DNA from: Xiphias gladius
Lineage: Eukaryota; Chordata; Actinopteri; Istiophoriformes; Xiphiidae
Direction of reading: 5' to 3'
DNA length: 64,000 nucleotides
Assembly (NCBI RefSeq): GCF_016859285.1
Contig: NC_053405.1
Location: 508,260 to 572,259, forward strand
Position 1 is the stretch's first letter, and the number at the start of each line of letters is the position of its first letter. The notes under the pieces are model-generated. The model made no database searches. It saw nothing but the letters and a program-made list of their open reading frames with translations, and was not told where the DNA came from. Below, one piece after another: positions 39,601-48,747 of the stretch. The position numbers and the translations under genes were made by a program.

Positions 39601-42600
39601 CAACGAAAAGAGCCGAGACTTCACCAGACCTGACCTGCCCACCGGAGACAGCCAGCCCACCATGGAGCACCCGGCCATGGCTACAGCCTTCAGTAAGACC
39701 TCCCCCAACAGACCCCCGGACTACAAATGTACCAGCCATATAAACAGGATGTTAAAATTAACTACTACTCCTACTTGATCCATTGTATTTTATACTCACA
39801 GAACCTGAAGACTGACAACAACATATAATCTGCACACATGTAATGTTTGCCAGGACGATTAAAGCTATCGATGGATGTGCTCCAGAACCGGCACAGTGTC
39901 GGGATGACGTGGTTTCCCCTCCAGTTTTAATTCAGCAAAAAGAAAACAAAACTGCTCATCCTGCTCCTGCCGATCGGAATCAGCAGCTCATTGCTGCACG
40001 TAAACTAAATATCACATGAACCAGCAGCATCGCAAACAATAAAGACTAATAAACACACATTTCACACAACTTGTAGCGTCTGAATCCGAAACTGTAGTTT
40101 AACACTGCGTCTCCACCAACTGCTGCTGTTTGATTACAAGCTGATAGAGATTCAACATCGCACCTGAACTACATTTAACCAGGTTTCCCCGCCCTCGCTG
40201 CAAACAAACAAATGGCACAGACACAGCAAAGCCCCAGTAAATTTCATCAACAACAACTATGACTTAGATACTAACTGACGAACTTTTACCACGACAAAAA
40301 CAAAACCAGAACACAATAAAAAAAATAACCTTTGAAAACACAACCCCTCGACTAATGGTACGGCAGTTTTCACAAAGGATAGACTGAATAGCGAAAGCGG
40401 CTGTTACCAGTGCAACTCATGACAGCATAGCTGTAAATGAAGATAGAGACTCTTCTACAAATATGGACTCCAGTGGTAGTTATCTCTTAACTTTGTCTTT
40501 TAATATGAACAAAAAAGAATCTGTACAGAAAAGCTCAGAAACAACTTTTCACAAAAAACAGATGAAAACATTGTTGAGAAAACAAACTGAGGAACAGAGT
40601 CTGGGCTGAAAGTCAGACAGGACTTCATCTATGTGCACAAAGGAAAGTCGCTTCCTGTCGCCTCCTTTTTCACAGGAAAACTCAAAAAAGAGGAGGATTT
40701 GTTCATATTTGGATACTAAATTACTTTCAAGTGTTAGAGCTATTGTCTGGGGTGTCAGGTGGCCTAAAGGTTTAAGATGCTGACCATGGAATCACATCCC
40801 CACTGGTGTGAAACCAGCCAGAAACATCATCTCTCTCTCTCCTGATTTCTTGCTATAAAGTAAAAAATGACACACAAAAATTCAGGAGAGTTTGGTGAAA
40901 TGCACGTGTTTAGTATTTTGATGTGTGGGAGTTCAGTGTGTTCTCCCTGTTCTGCAGCTCCAGGTATCATCTCAGCTGCACCTTACGCTGGAGCAACTCA
41001 CGCCTTCCCACCCACCTTCACCATCCAGCCTGCAGGTGAGCCTCACCTGTAGTGATCCACACTCACCTACACTGACATTTAGACTGACATCCATCACTGA
41101 TAAACGTCAGATTTGAAACCATGGAGAGAGGCACTGATTCCAACCTCAGATCCTGCCTCATAATTAGCCCTTTTAGACATTTTCTTTAGTATCAACAGTA
41201 GTCCTGTGAATGTTCTCTGTTGCCATGACAGGAACTGATAATAGCTGATGCAGCAGGACTTAATTAAGCAAATTCACCATAATATAAAGAAAAACTAACG
41301 ATTGGGCTCAAGCTGTAGCCCTCAGCCATTGTCTGTAATGGCAGCATTTTTTTCACCCAAAGCATGTTGGGAACTGTAGTACCCAAACTGAGAACAATTT
41401 TTTTTTTCCAATTATGAACAAGGGAGTGTAAAACAGAACAGGTCATTTTATGGATTTTGTCACTCCTAGATTTTATTCTATCATTATATTTATAGACATC
41501 ACTAAGACTCAGGATGTCTCATCAACATGCTTCTTATATTCCTGGATCACAGACTCTACTCTGATCATTCATGTACAGATATTTACTGTTTGGCGAAAAC
41601 CTGTGGCAACAAACCCATTTCTTTCATAGAAACTGTCCCAGGACATGTATAGTAGCGCTAACATGCCAGCTGATGGCATTTTCTGAGTAGCTCAGCTTAT
41701 CCAAGAATGTGATATATTGTTCTATTCAACATAAGTCTCGTAGTGACTGTGGCATGAATAAACAGTGAAAGCAGCTGAGGCTTCAGATGGCTAATCCTCT
41801 CTAATAATAAAAACCTGAGTTGCACTAGAACTGGTCCGTGCAGGTCTGCAGTAATCAGGATTATATCAGTCCTGGATGTAGTCAGACTCTGTGAGCATCC
41901 GTTTGGGTCTCATTAGTCTCAGCCAGGGGTCTCCTGCAGTTTTTGGTGGTGTTGTTTACTTGTCTCACCTCTCCCAGTGTCCTCCCCCTATCCAGGCCTG
42001 ACGGTCCCTGCTCTGCCGGGAGCCCTGGCCTCTCTGTCCCTCCCTGGGGCCACCAGGCTTGGATTCCCCAACATCTCTGCTGGACACTGTGTCCTGTTGG
42101 TCAGCAACCTCAACCCCGAGGTGAGTCCCTCTATTTGCTTCTCTCTCATCTTCTCTTGGCTCTTGTCTCTCACATTATTATTCTCAAACAAAATTCTTAT
42201 CGTGACCACGATGTCTGCAGGTCATTGAAGTTCTGAAATACAGTATTACTAGTATAGGCCTTTTAAAGTCAGTAAGTTTTACAAGACTGGAGGTCTGTGT
42301 TCTCCCTGTTACATTTACATGTTAAAGTAAAGTAGAACAGCAGAACAAACTTCAGTAGCAGAGGTTTTTTAAGGACAATTTGACGCCCGTCCTCCAGATG
42401 CACATACATCAGCATCCACTCCGTGATGACTGCTGTTGCTGGAGATTTGTCTTAAACTATGGTCAGATCTTCATCAATCTACTTTTAACTCATAACACAC
42501 ACCTAAAAAAAAAATCTCGGAAGACTCTGCAAGAATTGTTTTTGTATAAAGCTGGAAAGGTTTACAGAGTCATCTAAAATAGTTTAGACATTCATCAGTC

Positions 42601-45600
42601 CACAGTATAAATGAGAGATGATTTAGTTCTGTTTCTACTCTCCTTATAAGTGGGCGTCCAGCTGACTCCAAAGTCAAAAAGCAGATTTTTAAACGAGTCT
42701 ACCATATGTTAACAAGCAAGGTTTACATGGAAGGGCACCACGGAGGAAGCTGCTGTTGTGCAAACAAGACTAGTTCTAAACCCAGTAACTGGCTGGACCC
42801 TTTATCTGTTTGCTTCTCTCCCACTCTCTGTGCTCACATATACAGTAATTTAATCCATCTGAATTCCCAATAAAGCTGTTCTCATCTACATGTTTTTCTG
42901 TTTCTGTTGTCAGACGACGGAACAATTATGAAACAGTGACTGAAACGTGGCCCATTGAGACGACATTTTAACCAGCAGTCACTTCCAAGTCATTTCCAAG
43001 CTGCTGCTCTGCTGCTAAAATCCTTGTTTTATAACCATGACGTCATCTGACAGAGTCACCAGACACATAAGTTAAAGAAAAACGGCTGAGGTGTGATTTC
43101 AGGTATATTTACCTGTAAAATGATCAGCCAGAGAGAGAGTTAGAAGCTCATTCACATCTGTTTTCAGCTGCTGTGAGGTCAGTTAAATGAGACACAGAGA
43201 GGTGTGTGCCTGTTGAGGGAAAGTCTGACCTCACGCTCGCAGGGCAACACTGGCAACTCTTCTAAGGAAAGTAGCTAAGGTTTGTCCAGAAAGTCGCTGG
43301 ACTTGTCACTAGGTGCTTTGGTGAAGAAAAGTCAATAAAAGGGTCTGAAAAGCCGGTAAATCTAGCGACAAAGGCGTTAAGTCAGCAAAACTGCCTGTAA
43401 ACGCCCCCTGACGATGCGATAGAAACCCTTTTTGCCAATTCATTTTGAAAGAGCAAGGACCATACGGGAAACTCTGAAACTTGGCTGGCTGACCAATGGT
43501 GTAACTTTGGCGCTTAGTCAGTCATGGACATTCGTGTTTATAGGGTGGACCCCCCCTGTTGTGGTCCAGCCAAAAAAAGATGAAGATGAAGTTCAGATCA
43601 CATTTTGTGACCAGTTAGCACAAACAACCAGGTCATTCCTCAGGCTTGCCCCTGTATGACGTCAAACTGTCTTTATAAAACTCTTCCAGCGTTACATTAG
43701 CAACAGGTCACAGCTCCTTTAAGAGACATGTGGATTGGATCTTAATGATTGGCTCTCCTTCATTACATCATCATCGTTTCTTCTGTTGTCAGACATTAAA
43801 AGTTTTGTTCTCACTGGGTTTTTTTCCTTTGTGTCTCGACCTTTGACTTCCTGTAATATGTTGTTAATGCCTTCATATTAAACTCTTGTCATGAACCTCC
43901 ACCCCCCCTCCCCGAACACACACACACACCTGTACAAACAAACACACACCTGTGCAGTCATGTGTGAACATGTTCTCTCATATTGACATTATCTGACCCC
44001 TCATCTCCAAAGGTAATTAACCTTCTGATTGACCCCTCACCTGTATGTTTTTTTTCCCTTTAATTTGTTGCCATGGAAACGCCTCGGACCCTCCACCTGT
44101 CCTGCCCTCCCACCTTTACCTGTCCTGTCCCTCCGCTGCCTCTCTGCTGTCTTTAAAGAGAGTTACGCCCCACTGCCTCTTTATTCTCTTCGGTATGTTG
44201 TCACTAGCTTCTTATTTTGAATTATCAGTACCACCTGGTTGATTTTAAATTTGTTTGTTGTTTTTCTTCTTTTTCTTTTGTTTTTTATTTTCAAAAAGAG
44301 TGTCTGCTTGTTTTGTCAGATTATGCGTGTTGATTTGAGTTTATTCACAATATTTGCAGCTTCTCTTCAGTGATTTTAGTTGTTTGATAAATATCAGTGT
44401 GAACAGGTTTACACTCTTAAATTAAGCCTTCTCATAAAGTAGTATCAGGTGCATTTACCAGCAATAATCGAAGGCCGCACACTGATAATAAACTAGCGGA
44501 GTGTTAAAATAAATAAAAAGTGAAAGGACAATTAAAGTTTTGGTCATAAGACCATCCATCAGCACAACTTCCAGACCAGGTGGGTCTAGACACTGGCCAA
44601 TCAGGAGAGAGATGGTTAGAGGCAGAAAGTGAGCTCATCAGGTGATTAGGTGTGGTCAGGAAGATTACATTAAACTGAATAAAATGAATATACTGTATCA
44701 CCGGCACATGAAACTGCCCCTGCCCCCAAAAGTGAAATAAAATACATACAAAATCAAATGGAAAAAAAAAAAGATCAAAAGTAAATAAGAGAGAAAGTAA
44801 TGAAGAAGAAAAGAAAATACAAAAATCTAAATGCTGACAAGTTGAAATCACACCTGTTTTTTCTGTCAAATGAAACTTGGAACATGTCGGTCGGTGCTGT
44901 CATTTATTGAGAGTTTAGTTTGTGGTTTTTACAGCTCAACCAATAAATTGGCTGGAAAAAAAATTAGACTATTTTTAAACTGCTCAGTATCTGTGTTGGC
45001 TTTTTCTTTTAAAATCTTTTTCAAAAACATTTTTATTAGATTGTTAAGTGAAATCGTGTTGATGCATATTAAGTCAGAAGTAACAGCCATTACACTGGTA
45101 TGACACACAAACAAACCTCCCTGAACTCAAACTATTGTCCTCAAATTTTCAGTCTGTCTGCCGAATGTACATTTCATAACATGGAACAAACATTTTTCAA
45201 AGATCACAATTCATTTTTTTTTAACCCATCAGTTAACTTGTCAGCTGAAGGAAGAAGAGACTAAAACACTTTTCTTTTCTCATTGCCTTTCAGCTTTAAA
45301 CATGAAACATCACGTTCACTTTTGACCTTTTTTATAAACTTTGAGGAGCTGCATTTATTGTGTGTTTCATCTTATTTCAGTGAACTTGAGTCTCAGTTTT
45401 TGAGTTTGCATGCTGGGTTTTTTTTTCAGTTTGCATGTCCTCAATGCTGAATCAGCTGCTCTTGGTTTTTTAGTCAACACTCCCGTAATTCATAGCTCCT
45501 ACACGGTGTAATCTGCCATTTTTAATTTTCTCTGACCCTTACCCTTAATTTCCTCACTGCATCTCCTGTGTATAACCATTCAGGAATTCTGCCTTCTAAA

Positions 45601-48600
45601 TTAAAATCACAAATTTGTTAGTGTTCCCACTTTCTGAAAGCAGCGTCTCACTGCTGCTCCTCCCTTCACCTCCAGGTTTACATCCAGCACTTCGACAGTG
45701 TCTTTATTAATACATGAATACAAAGGGAACCCAAATTTCTCAGTCAAATCTTCTCCACATTAGTTTTATTTGATCATTAGACCAAGGGTCAGTGGCTTGG
45801 CAAGCTGTAGTCAGATCAGTGTCATACACAATAGGGTTTAACAGGTTAAACTTCATGTGCAGGTAATTATATTTGTATGAAGTGCTGTGTAGCAAGTGTT
45901 TAACCTGTTGTTTTTGTTATTTCTGACTGTGTGTTAAGGTGTTTATGGCGATGTGATGAGAGTGAAGATTCTGTTCAACAAGAAGGAAAACGCTCTGGTT
46001 CAGATGTCTGACAGCACACAGGCTCAACTAGGTAACAACCTCCACGAGTTGGACTCCTGCTGCACGGTCCTTTTTAAAAAATGTCTAAAAGCATTTAAAA
46101 TGTTCTTTCTGGGTTGTTTGATGGCTAAGACCTGTATTGTTCACTGTGATCGCAGTGTTCGGCTCGATTCTGATTGAGGACTTTTCGTTGCCTTTCGTTC
46201 CCAATCTCTCTCACCTCAGTTCCTGTCACTTCTCTACTCTCTGCTGTCAAGGCCAAAAATGCCCCGAGATGTAGTTTTAAAAAAGAACACTTTTGAATTG
46301 AAGATCTGCAAATAAATTCCAGGTTCCAGTTTAGAGAGACTCATAACAATGGATACTAGTTATCTTTTATTTCAGCTGTTTGAGATCACAGCTTTGTTAT
46401 CTTGATATTTTGGGATAAAAAAAATGGTGTTAAGTTTTTATGGTTGTTTATTTAAGAATAAATGAGGTGGGAAAGAGAGGATTTGCATAAGAATTGGGAT
46501 TATTATCTATTATGATTGTGAATTGATTAACAGATTCTGAAACAGGAATTTGTATGTAATTAATAATGTTATGGTGTCTGCATGCTATGTTGACAGAACC
46601 AAAAAGGTTGAACTTTGCCTTGAAGGCAGAGTGCAGCCTCTGTACATTGTACTGTCCCTGAAAATAGAGCCCATTTATATTTATGGAATCAAAAAGTCCA
46701 TAATAAATCAAGAATAAATTCTGAATCAAATCATGACATTAAGAATCCAATTAATGACATTACCATAATAATAATAATAATAATGGCATAACCTCCTCTC
46801 AGGGAAGGATATAAACACATTTGTGTTCTGTCACAAGTTTTCTTATAAGCTCGGTCCTTGTCTGGTCAGAAACTTGAGCAGCATTCTCCACTCCACTGCA
46901 GCTATGAGTCACCTGAATGGCCAGCGGCTGCACGGGAAGCCTCTGCGCATCACGCTGTCCAAACACACTAACGTCCAGCTTCCCCGTGAAGGCCACGAGG
47001 ACCAGGGCCTGACCAAAGACTACAGCAACTCCCCCCTGCACCGCTTCAAGAAGCCCGGTTCCAAAAACTACTCCAACATCTTCCCACCTTCTGCCACCCT
47101 ACACCTCTCCAACATCCCGTAAGTCCTTCAAATGCTGGAGTACGAACATCATCAACACCTCGCCTGTAGTCTAAACAAAGGAACACTTTATAAACCTGAC
47201 ACCAAACTAAGACAACCTGCAATATTTTCTCAAATCTGGTCTGTTTTTTTTTTTGTTTTTTTTTTTAGCCCTTCTGTGGTAGAAGATGACCTCAAGATTC
47301 TGTTTTCCAGCTCAGGAGCCATGGTGAAGGCCTTCAAGTTCTTCCAGTAAGTCTTTCATTACTAATTGAAATCCTGCCTTTCTCTCTAAAGATCTGCCAC
47401 TGCTCTCCTGTCTCCCAAAGTCCCTGTCCCTGTTCTCAAGCCTTCAGCCGTGCTCTGAAATTCTTTTTCGTGTTATGAAATTCCTGTGGTTTTCCCATCC
47501 TTAAACCTTTGTTATTGCCCTGAATCCAGTGCCCCTGAAACCCTGACCCCTATTGCTTAGCCTTCATCCTTGCCCTGTAACCACAAGTCCTTGTCGTGAA
47601 GCCCATGTCACTATCTGGAACCCTTATCCTTGTACTGAAGCCTTACCATTAAGGTCCTGAATTTGCCCTTTGCTCTGCTTTGAAGCCTTAATCCTTGCAT
47701 TCATCCTTCCAATGAGCCTTCTTTCTTGTTCCTGCAACCTTTATCTTTGCTTTGTTTGTTGCGCTGGAGTCTCAGTTCTTGTCCCAGACCCTTGTCTTTG
47801 CCCTGAAGCTTTCCTCCGCACCCTGAAGCCTTCCTCCTTGCTGTGAGGCATTAGTCAGAGTCCTGAAATCTTTATCCATGCCCTCAAGCCTCTTCCTTGG
47901 CATGAAGCCCTTTTCCATGTCCTCGAGTTCTTGTCTTTGTCCTGATGTTCTCATCCTTGCCCCAAAGCACTTAACCTTGCCTGATACCTTCAGCCCCTTC
48001 CTCGAACCCTTGTTCTTGTTTTCCTCCTTGTCCTGAAGTCTTCATTGTTCCAATGTCCTAAAATCTTTAAACCTGGCCATACGCCCCTGTTCTTTCCCCA
48101 ATGTCTTTGTGCCAGCCCTGAATACTTCTTCCTTGGCATAAAGCCCCGAATCCCTTATCTTTGTCTCAAAGCTCTTGTCCTTGTCCTTTCCTTAAGCTTT
48201 TGTCTGTACCCTGAAGTTCCTGTCCCTGCTCTGTCCGGAAGGCTTCATCCTTGCCCTAAAACCCCTGTCCTTGTCCTCAGACTCCTTTCCTTGCCATGTA
48301 GTTGCTGACCTGTAATTTCTTTCCTTGTTTTCTAGTCCTGAAGCATTCGTCCTTGCCTTGGATTCCTATTCTTTACCATGAAGTCTTTGTATTGCTGTGC
48401 TCTGAAGCCTTCATTCTTCCCCTAAAACCTTCTATCCTTACCCTGGAGCCCTCATCCTTTGTCCTGAAGCCTTTCTCCTTGCCCTGAAGTCCCTATCCAT
48501 GCTCCAAGATTTACATTCTTTTCCCTGAAACTCTTCCTTTCACTAAAATTAATGATGTGTCCTTGTGGACATCTTGTTTGAAGTCTTAAGAACCTCCTGT

Positions 48601-48747
48601 TGGTCTCCCTTCAGGAAGGATCATAAGATGGCTCTGATCCAGATGGGCTCAGTGGAGGAGGCCATTGAGTCCCTCATCGAGTTCCACAACCATGACCTGG
48701 GAGAGAACCACCACCTGCGGGTCTCCTTCTCCAAGTCCTCCATCTGA
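22383..48747 (+). CDS. ptbp1: Polypyrimidine tract-binding protein 1 (multi-exon gene)
   Basis: PTBP1 (hnRNP I) binds UCUU/CU-rich RNA and represses exons; it acts mainly in the nucleus. Fifteen coding exons: 22383-22390, 29170-29203, 36677-36737, 38045-38217, 38318-38464, 38559-38687, 39268-39378, 39515-39692, 40958-41035, 41978-42120, 44159-44192, 45939-46031, 46902-47118, 47269-47346, 48615-48747. The total is 1,617 nt (538 residues; human 531-557). RRM1 spans about 55-131, RRM2 165-247, RRM3 343-418 and RRM4 461-538. The bipartite nuclear signal is TKRGSDELF...SKKFKGD. PTBP1 rather than PTBP2 is favoured by [24 protein letters not shown] and [19 protein letters not shown]. The RRM2-RRM3 linker lacks the mammalian alanine run. 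Which teleost copy (a or b) this is cannot be decided here. Confidence 0.98.
22391..29169 (+). other. ptbp1: ptbp1 intron 1
   Basis: No exon seen. It contains several 'catatggagtt' repeats near 23,010-23,600, in an apparent local repeat of about 300 bp. It also holds a (GTT/ATT)n tract at 26,150-26,215, MITE-like copies (25,850-26,850), the foldback repeat at 28,245-28,560, and a poly-T run at 29,088-29,113 about 60 bp before exon 2. Confidence 0.75.
28245..28560 (+). repeat. Dispersed foldback repeat ('CCAGCGGAAGTGATGGGGAC')
   Basis: Contains 'ccagcggaagtgatggggac', AAAATCCAAAGT, 'gcaaaaatgtagtttatgtg', then an inverted-type half with AATTTCATACCAAGGACACAG and GGAAGATATTCACCTGATTAGATGAACTC. 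This is the organisation of a foldback repeat common in teleost genomes. It lies in ptbp1 intron 1. Confidence 0.65.
29170..29203 (+). CDS. ptbp1: ptbp1 coding exon 2 (34 nt)
   Basis: Follows TTCTTCACAG and precedes GTAGGC. Completes glycine 3, then encodes [11 protein letters not shown], corresponding to the vertebrate IVPDIAVGTK. The phase matches exon 1 and exon 3. It is diverged at the first four residues but keeps DI.VGTK. Confidence 0.92.
29219..29250 (+). repeat. (CCT)n repeat just after exon 2 donor
   Basis: Short (CTCCTC)n pyrimidine tract beginning about 15 bp beyond the donor of the 34-nt exon 2. It could provide PTB-type binding sites, but no function is demonstrated. Confidence 0.8.
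33850..34015 (-). mobile_element. tRNA-derived SINE-like fragment
   Basis: Plus-strand order 'aaagagatgacaggaaatga' / CAGGAGAGAGAGAGGTCGGG / GCAAACAAAGGTCTGCAGCTGGA / CCCCTCGGCCACCG is the reverse complement of a common teleost tRNA-derived SINE (head with A and B box at the right). The B box region is decayed. Confidence 0.6.
35863..35914. repeat. (CA)26 microsatellite
   Basis: Perfect dinucleotide tract in ptbp1 intron 2. Confidence 0.95.
36572..36607. repeat. (GT)18 microsatellite
   Basis: Perfect tract ending about 70 bp before the ptbp1 exon 3 acceptor. An ordinary pyrimidine tract (GCTCTTTTTCTGTTTCAG) still lies between. Confidence 0.95.
36677..36737 (+). CDS. ptbp1: ptbp1 coding exon 3
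   Basis: Residues 15-34 plus one base. [20 protein letters not shown] matches the vertebrate KRGSDELFS...NGPFIMS segment. The basic KR at the exon 2/3 border is the first half of the bipartite nuclear localisation signal. Confidence 0.97.
37340..37422 (-). mobile_element. tRNA-derived SINE head fragment
   Basis: The minus strand reads GTGCGGCACGGTGGTGCAGC, GGTCAGCACCGTCGCCTCAC, then a decayed B box (CATTCCAACCCCGGTTCAGC). This matches the widespread teleost SINE head 'GCGGCACGGTGGTGCAGTGGTTAGCACTGTCGCCTCACAG', truncated at its 3' side. It lies in ptbp1 intron 3. Confidence 0.7.
38045..38217 (+). CDS. ptbp1: ptbp1 coding exon 4 (RRM1 N-terminal half)
   Basis: Residues 35-92. [12 protein letters not shown] carries the second basic cluster of the nuclear signal. 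[20 protein letters not shown] (RNP2) and [19 protein letters not shown] are typical PTB RRM1 sequences. Donor CAG|GTCCAG. Confidence 0.98.
38318..38464 (+). CDS. ptbp1: ptbp1 coding exon 5 (RRM1 C-terminal half)
   Basis: Residues 93-141. [20 protein letters not shown], then [20 protein letters not shown], completing RRM1. Whole-codon exon (phase 0 to 0). Confidence 0.98.
38559..38687 (+). CDS. ptbp1: ptbp1 coding exon 6 (RRM2 start)
   Basis: Residues 142-184. [20 protein letters not shown] is the RRM1-RRM2 linker, shorter than in mammals. [20 protein letters not shown] is the start of RRM2. Phase 0 to 0. Confidence 0.97.
39060..39225 (+). repeat. Dispersed 'TGCTAAGCTAAGCTAAGC' repeat
   Basis: Second clear copy of the element at 11,440-11,575: 'tttatgctaagctaagctaa', 'gctgctggctgtagcttcat' and a GTGGGATCAATCTGAATC block. 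It lies in ptbp1 intron 6, ending about 40 bp before exon 7. Confidence 0.7.
39268..39378 (+). CDS. ptbp1: ptbp1 coding exon 7 (RRM2 middle)
   Basis: Residues 185-221. [20 protein letters not shown], then [17 protein letters not shown], matching the RNP1 region of PTB RRM2. Phase 0 to 0. Confidence 0.98.
39515..39692 (+). CDS. ptbp1: ptbp1 coding exon 8 (RRM2 end)
   Basis: Residues 222-280 plus one base. [20 protein letters not shown] and [20 protein letters not shown] are PTBP1-type. The exon ends MATAF A|GTAAGA, phase 1. Confidence 0.98.
40220..40345 (+). repeat. Dispersed 'TTTCATCAACAACAACTATGA' repeat
   Basis: Copy of the element at 9,010-9,130, with 'gacttagatactaactgacg' and AAAACAAAACCAGAACACAATAAAA following. 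It lies in ptbp1 intron 8. Confidence 0.55.
40746..40880 (+). mobile_element. tRNA-derived SINE fragment
   Basis: Head 'ggtgtcaggtggcctaaagg', then CTGACCATGGAATC, a decayed B box, CAGCCAGAAACATCATCTCTCTCTCTCC and TATAAAGTAAAAAATGACACACAAAAA tail. This is the layout of a teleost SINE with a CTCTCTCT body. It lies in ptbp1 intron 8. Confidence 0.65.
40958..41035 (+). CDS. ptbp1: ptbp1 coding exon 9 (78-nt alternative-type exon)
   Basis: Residues 281-306. Reads (T)[20 protein letters not shown] and TIQPA in the RRM2-RRM3 linker. Mammalian PTBP1 has an alternative exon here that adds 26 residues (isoform PTB4). This copy is also 78 nt, so inclusion or skipping keeps the frame. Phase 1 to 1. Confidence 0.93.
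41978..42120 (+). CDS. ptbp1: ptbp1 coding exon 10
   Basis: Residues 307-354. [20 protein letters not shown] is the linker, without the polyalanine of mammals. It is followed by [14 protein letters not shown], the RNP2 strand of RRM3. It ends in phase 0 at GAG|GTGAGT. Confidence 0.97.
44035..44158 (+). promoter_or_regulatory. ptbp1: Pyrimidine-rich tract upstream of ptbp1 exon 11
   Basis: Over 120 nt of dense pyrimidine before the 34-nt exon: TTTTTTTTCCCTTTAATTTG, then repeated CCTGTCCTGCCCTCCC-type runs and GCTGTCTTTAAAG. This is the expected setting for PTB autoregulatory binding, by analogy with mammals. Binding itself is not shown by sequence. Confidence 0.7.
44159..44192 (+). CDS. ptbp1: ptbp1 coding exon 11 (34-nt autoregulatory exon)
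   Basis: Encodes [11 protein letters not shown] plus one base, helix 1 of RRM3. Its length (34 nt) is not a multiple of three. Skipping joins exon 10 to exon 12 in the frame GTG TTT ATG GCG ATG TGA, a stop after five codons, with three exon junctions downstream. In mammals the equivalent skipped product is destroyed by nonsense-mediated decay and forms PTBP1's negative feedback. Confidence 0.97.
44250..44295 (+). promoter_or_regulatory. ptbp1: Pyrimidine tract downstream of exon 11
   Basis: GTTTTTCTTCTTTTTCTTTT and TGTTTTTTATTTTC about 65-100 bp beyond the donor. It contains overlapping UUCUU/UCUU motifs that PTB RRMs favour. With the upstream tract it brackets exon 11. Confidence 0.6.
45939..46031 (+). 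CDS. ptbp1: ptbp1 coding exon 12 (RRM3)
   Basis: Residues 366-396 plus one base. [20 protein letters not shown] and [11 protein letters not shown] are the RNP1 side of RRM3. Phase 1 to 1. Confidence 0.98.
46902..47118 (+). CDS. ptbp1: ptbp1 coding exon 13 (RRM3 end, RRM4 start)
   Basis: Residues 397-468 plus two bases. [20 protein letters not shown] ends RRM3. [20 protein letters not shown] is the fixed RRM3-RRM4 linker. [13 protein letters not shown] opens RRM4. Phase 1 to 2. Confidence 0.98.
47269..47346 (+). CDS. ptbp1: ptbp1 coding exon 14 (RRM4)
   Basis: Residues 469-494 plus two bases. [20 protein letters not shown] and AFKFFQ. The acceptor follows an uninterrupted T-rich tract. Phase 2 to 2. 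Confidence 0.97.
47385..48545 (+). repeat. ptbp1: Pyrimidine-rich degenerate minisatellite in ptbp1 intron 14
   Basis: About 1.15 kb made of loosely repeated units of roughly 20-24 bp built around CCTTGCCCTGAAGCC and TCCTTGTCCTG, with TCTTTG/CTTTCC variants. It fills nearly the whole intron between exons 14 and 15. The sense transcript is strongly enriched in CUU/UCCUU motifs. Open frames inside it are by-products. Confidence 0.85.
48615..48747 (+). CDS. ptbp1: ptbp1 coding exon 15 (RRM4 end, stop)
   Basis: Residues 495-538 and [23 protein letters not shown] and [20 protein letters not shown] form the canonical PTB C terminus. Confidence 0.98.

Noticed and set aside
47772..48487. Small frames inside ptbp1 intron 14 as exons
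   Set aside because: They fall in a degenerate minisatellite; exons 14 and 15 join in phase without them.
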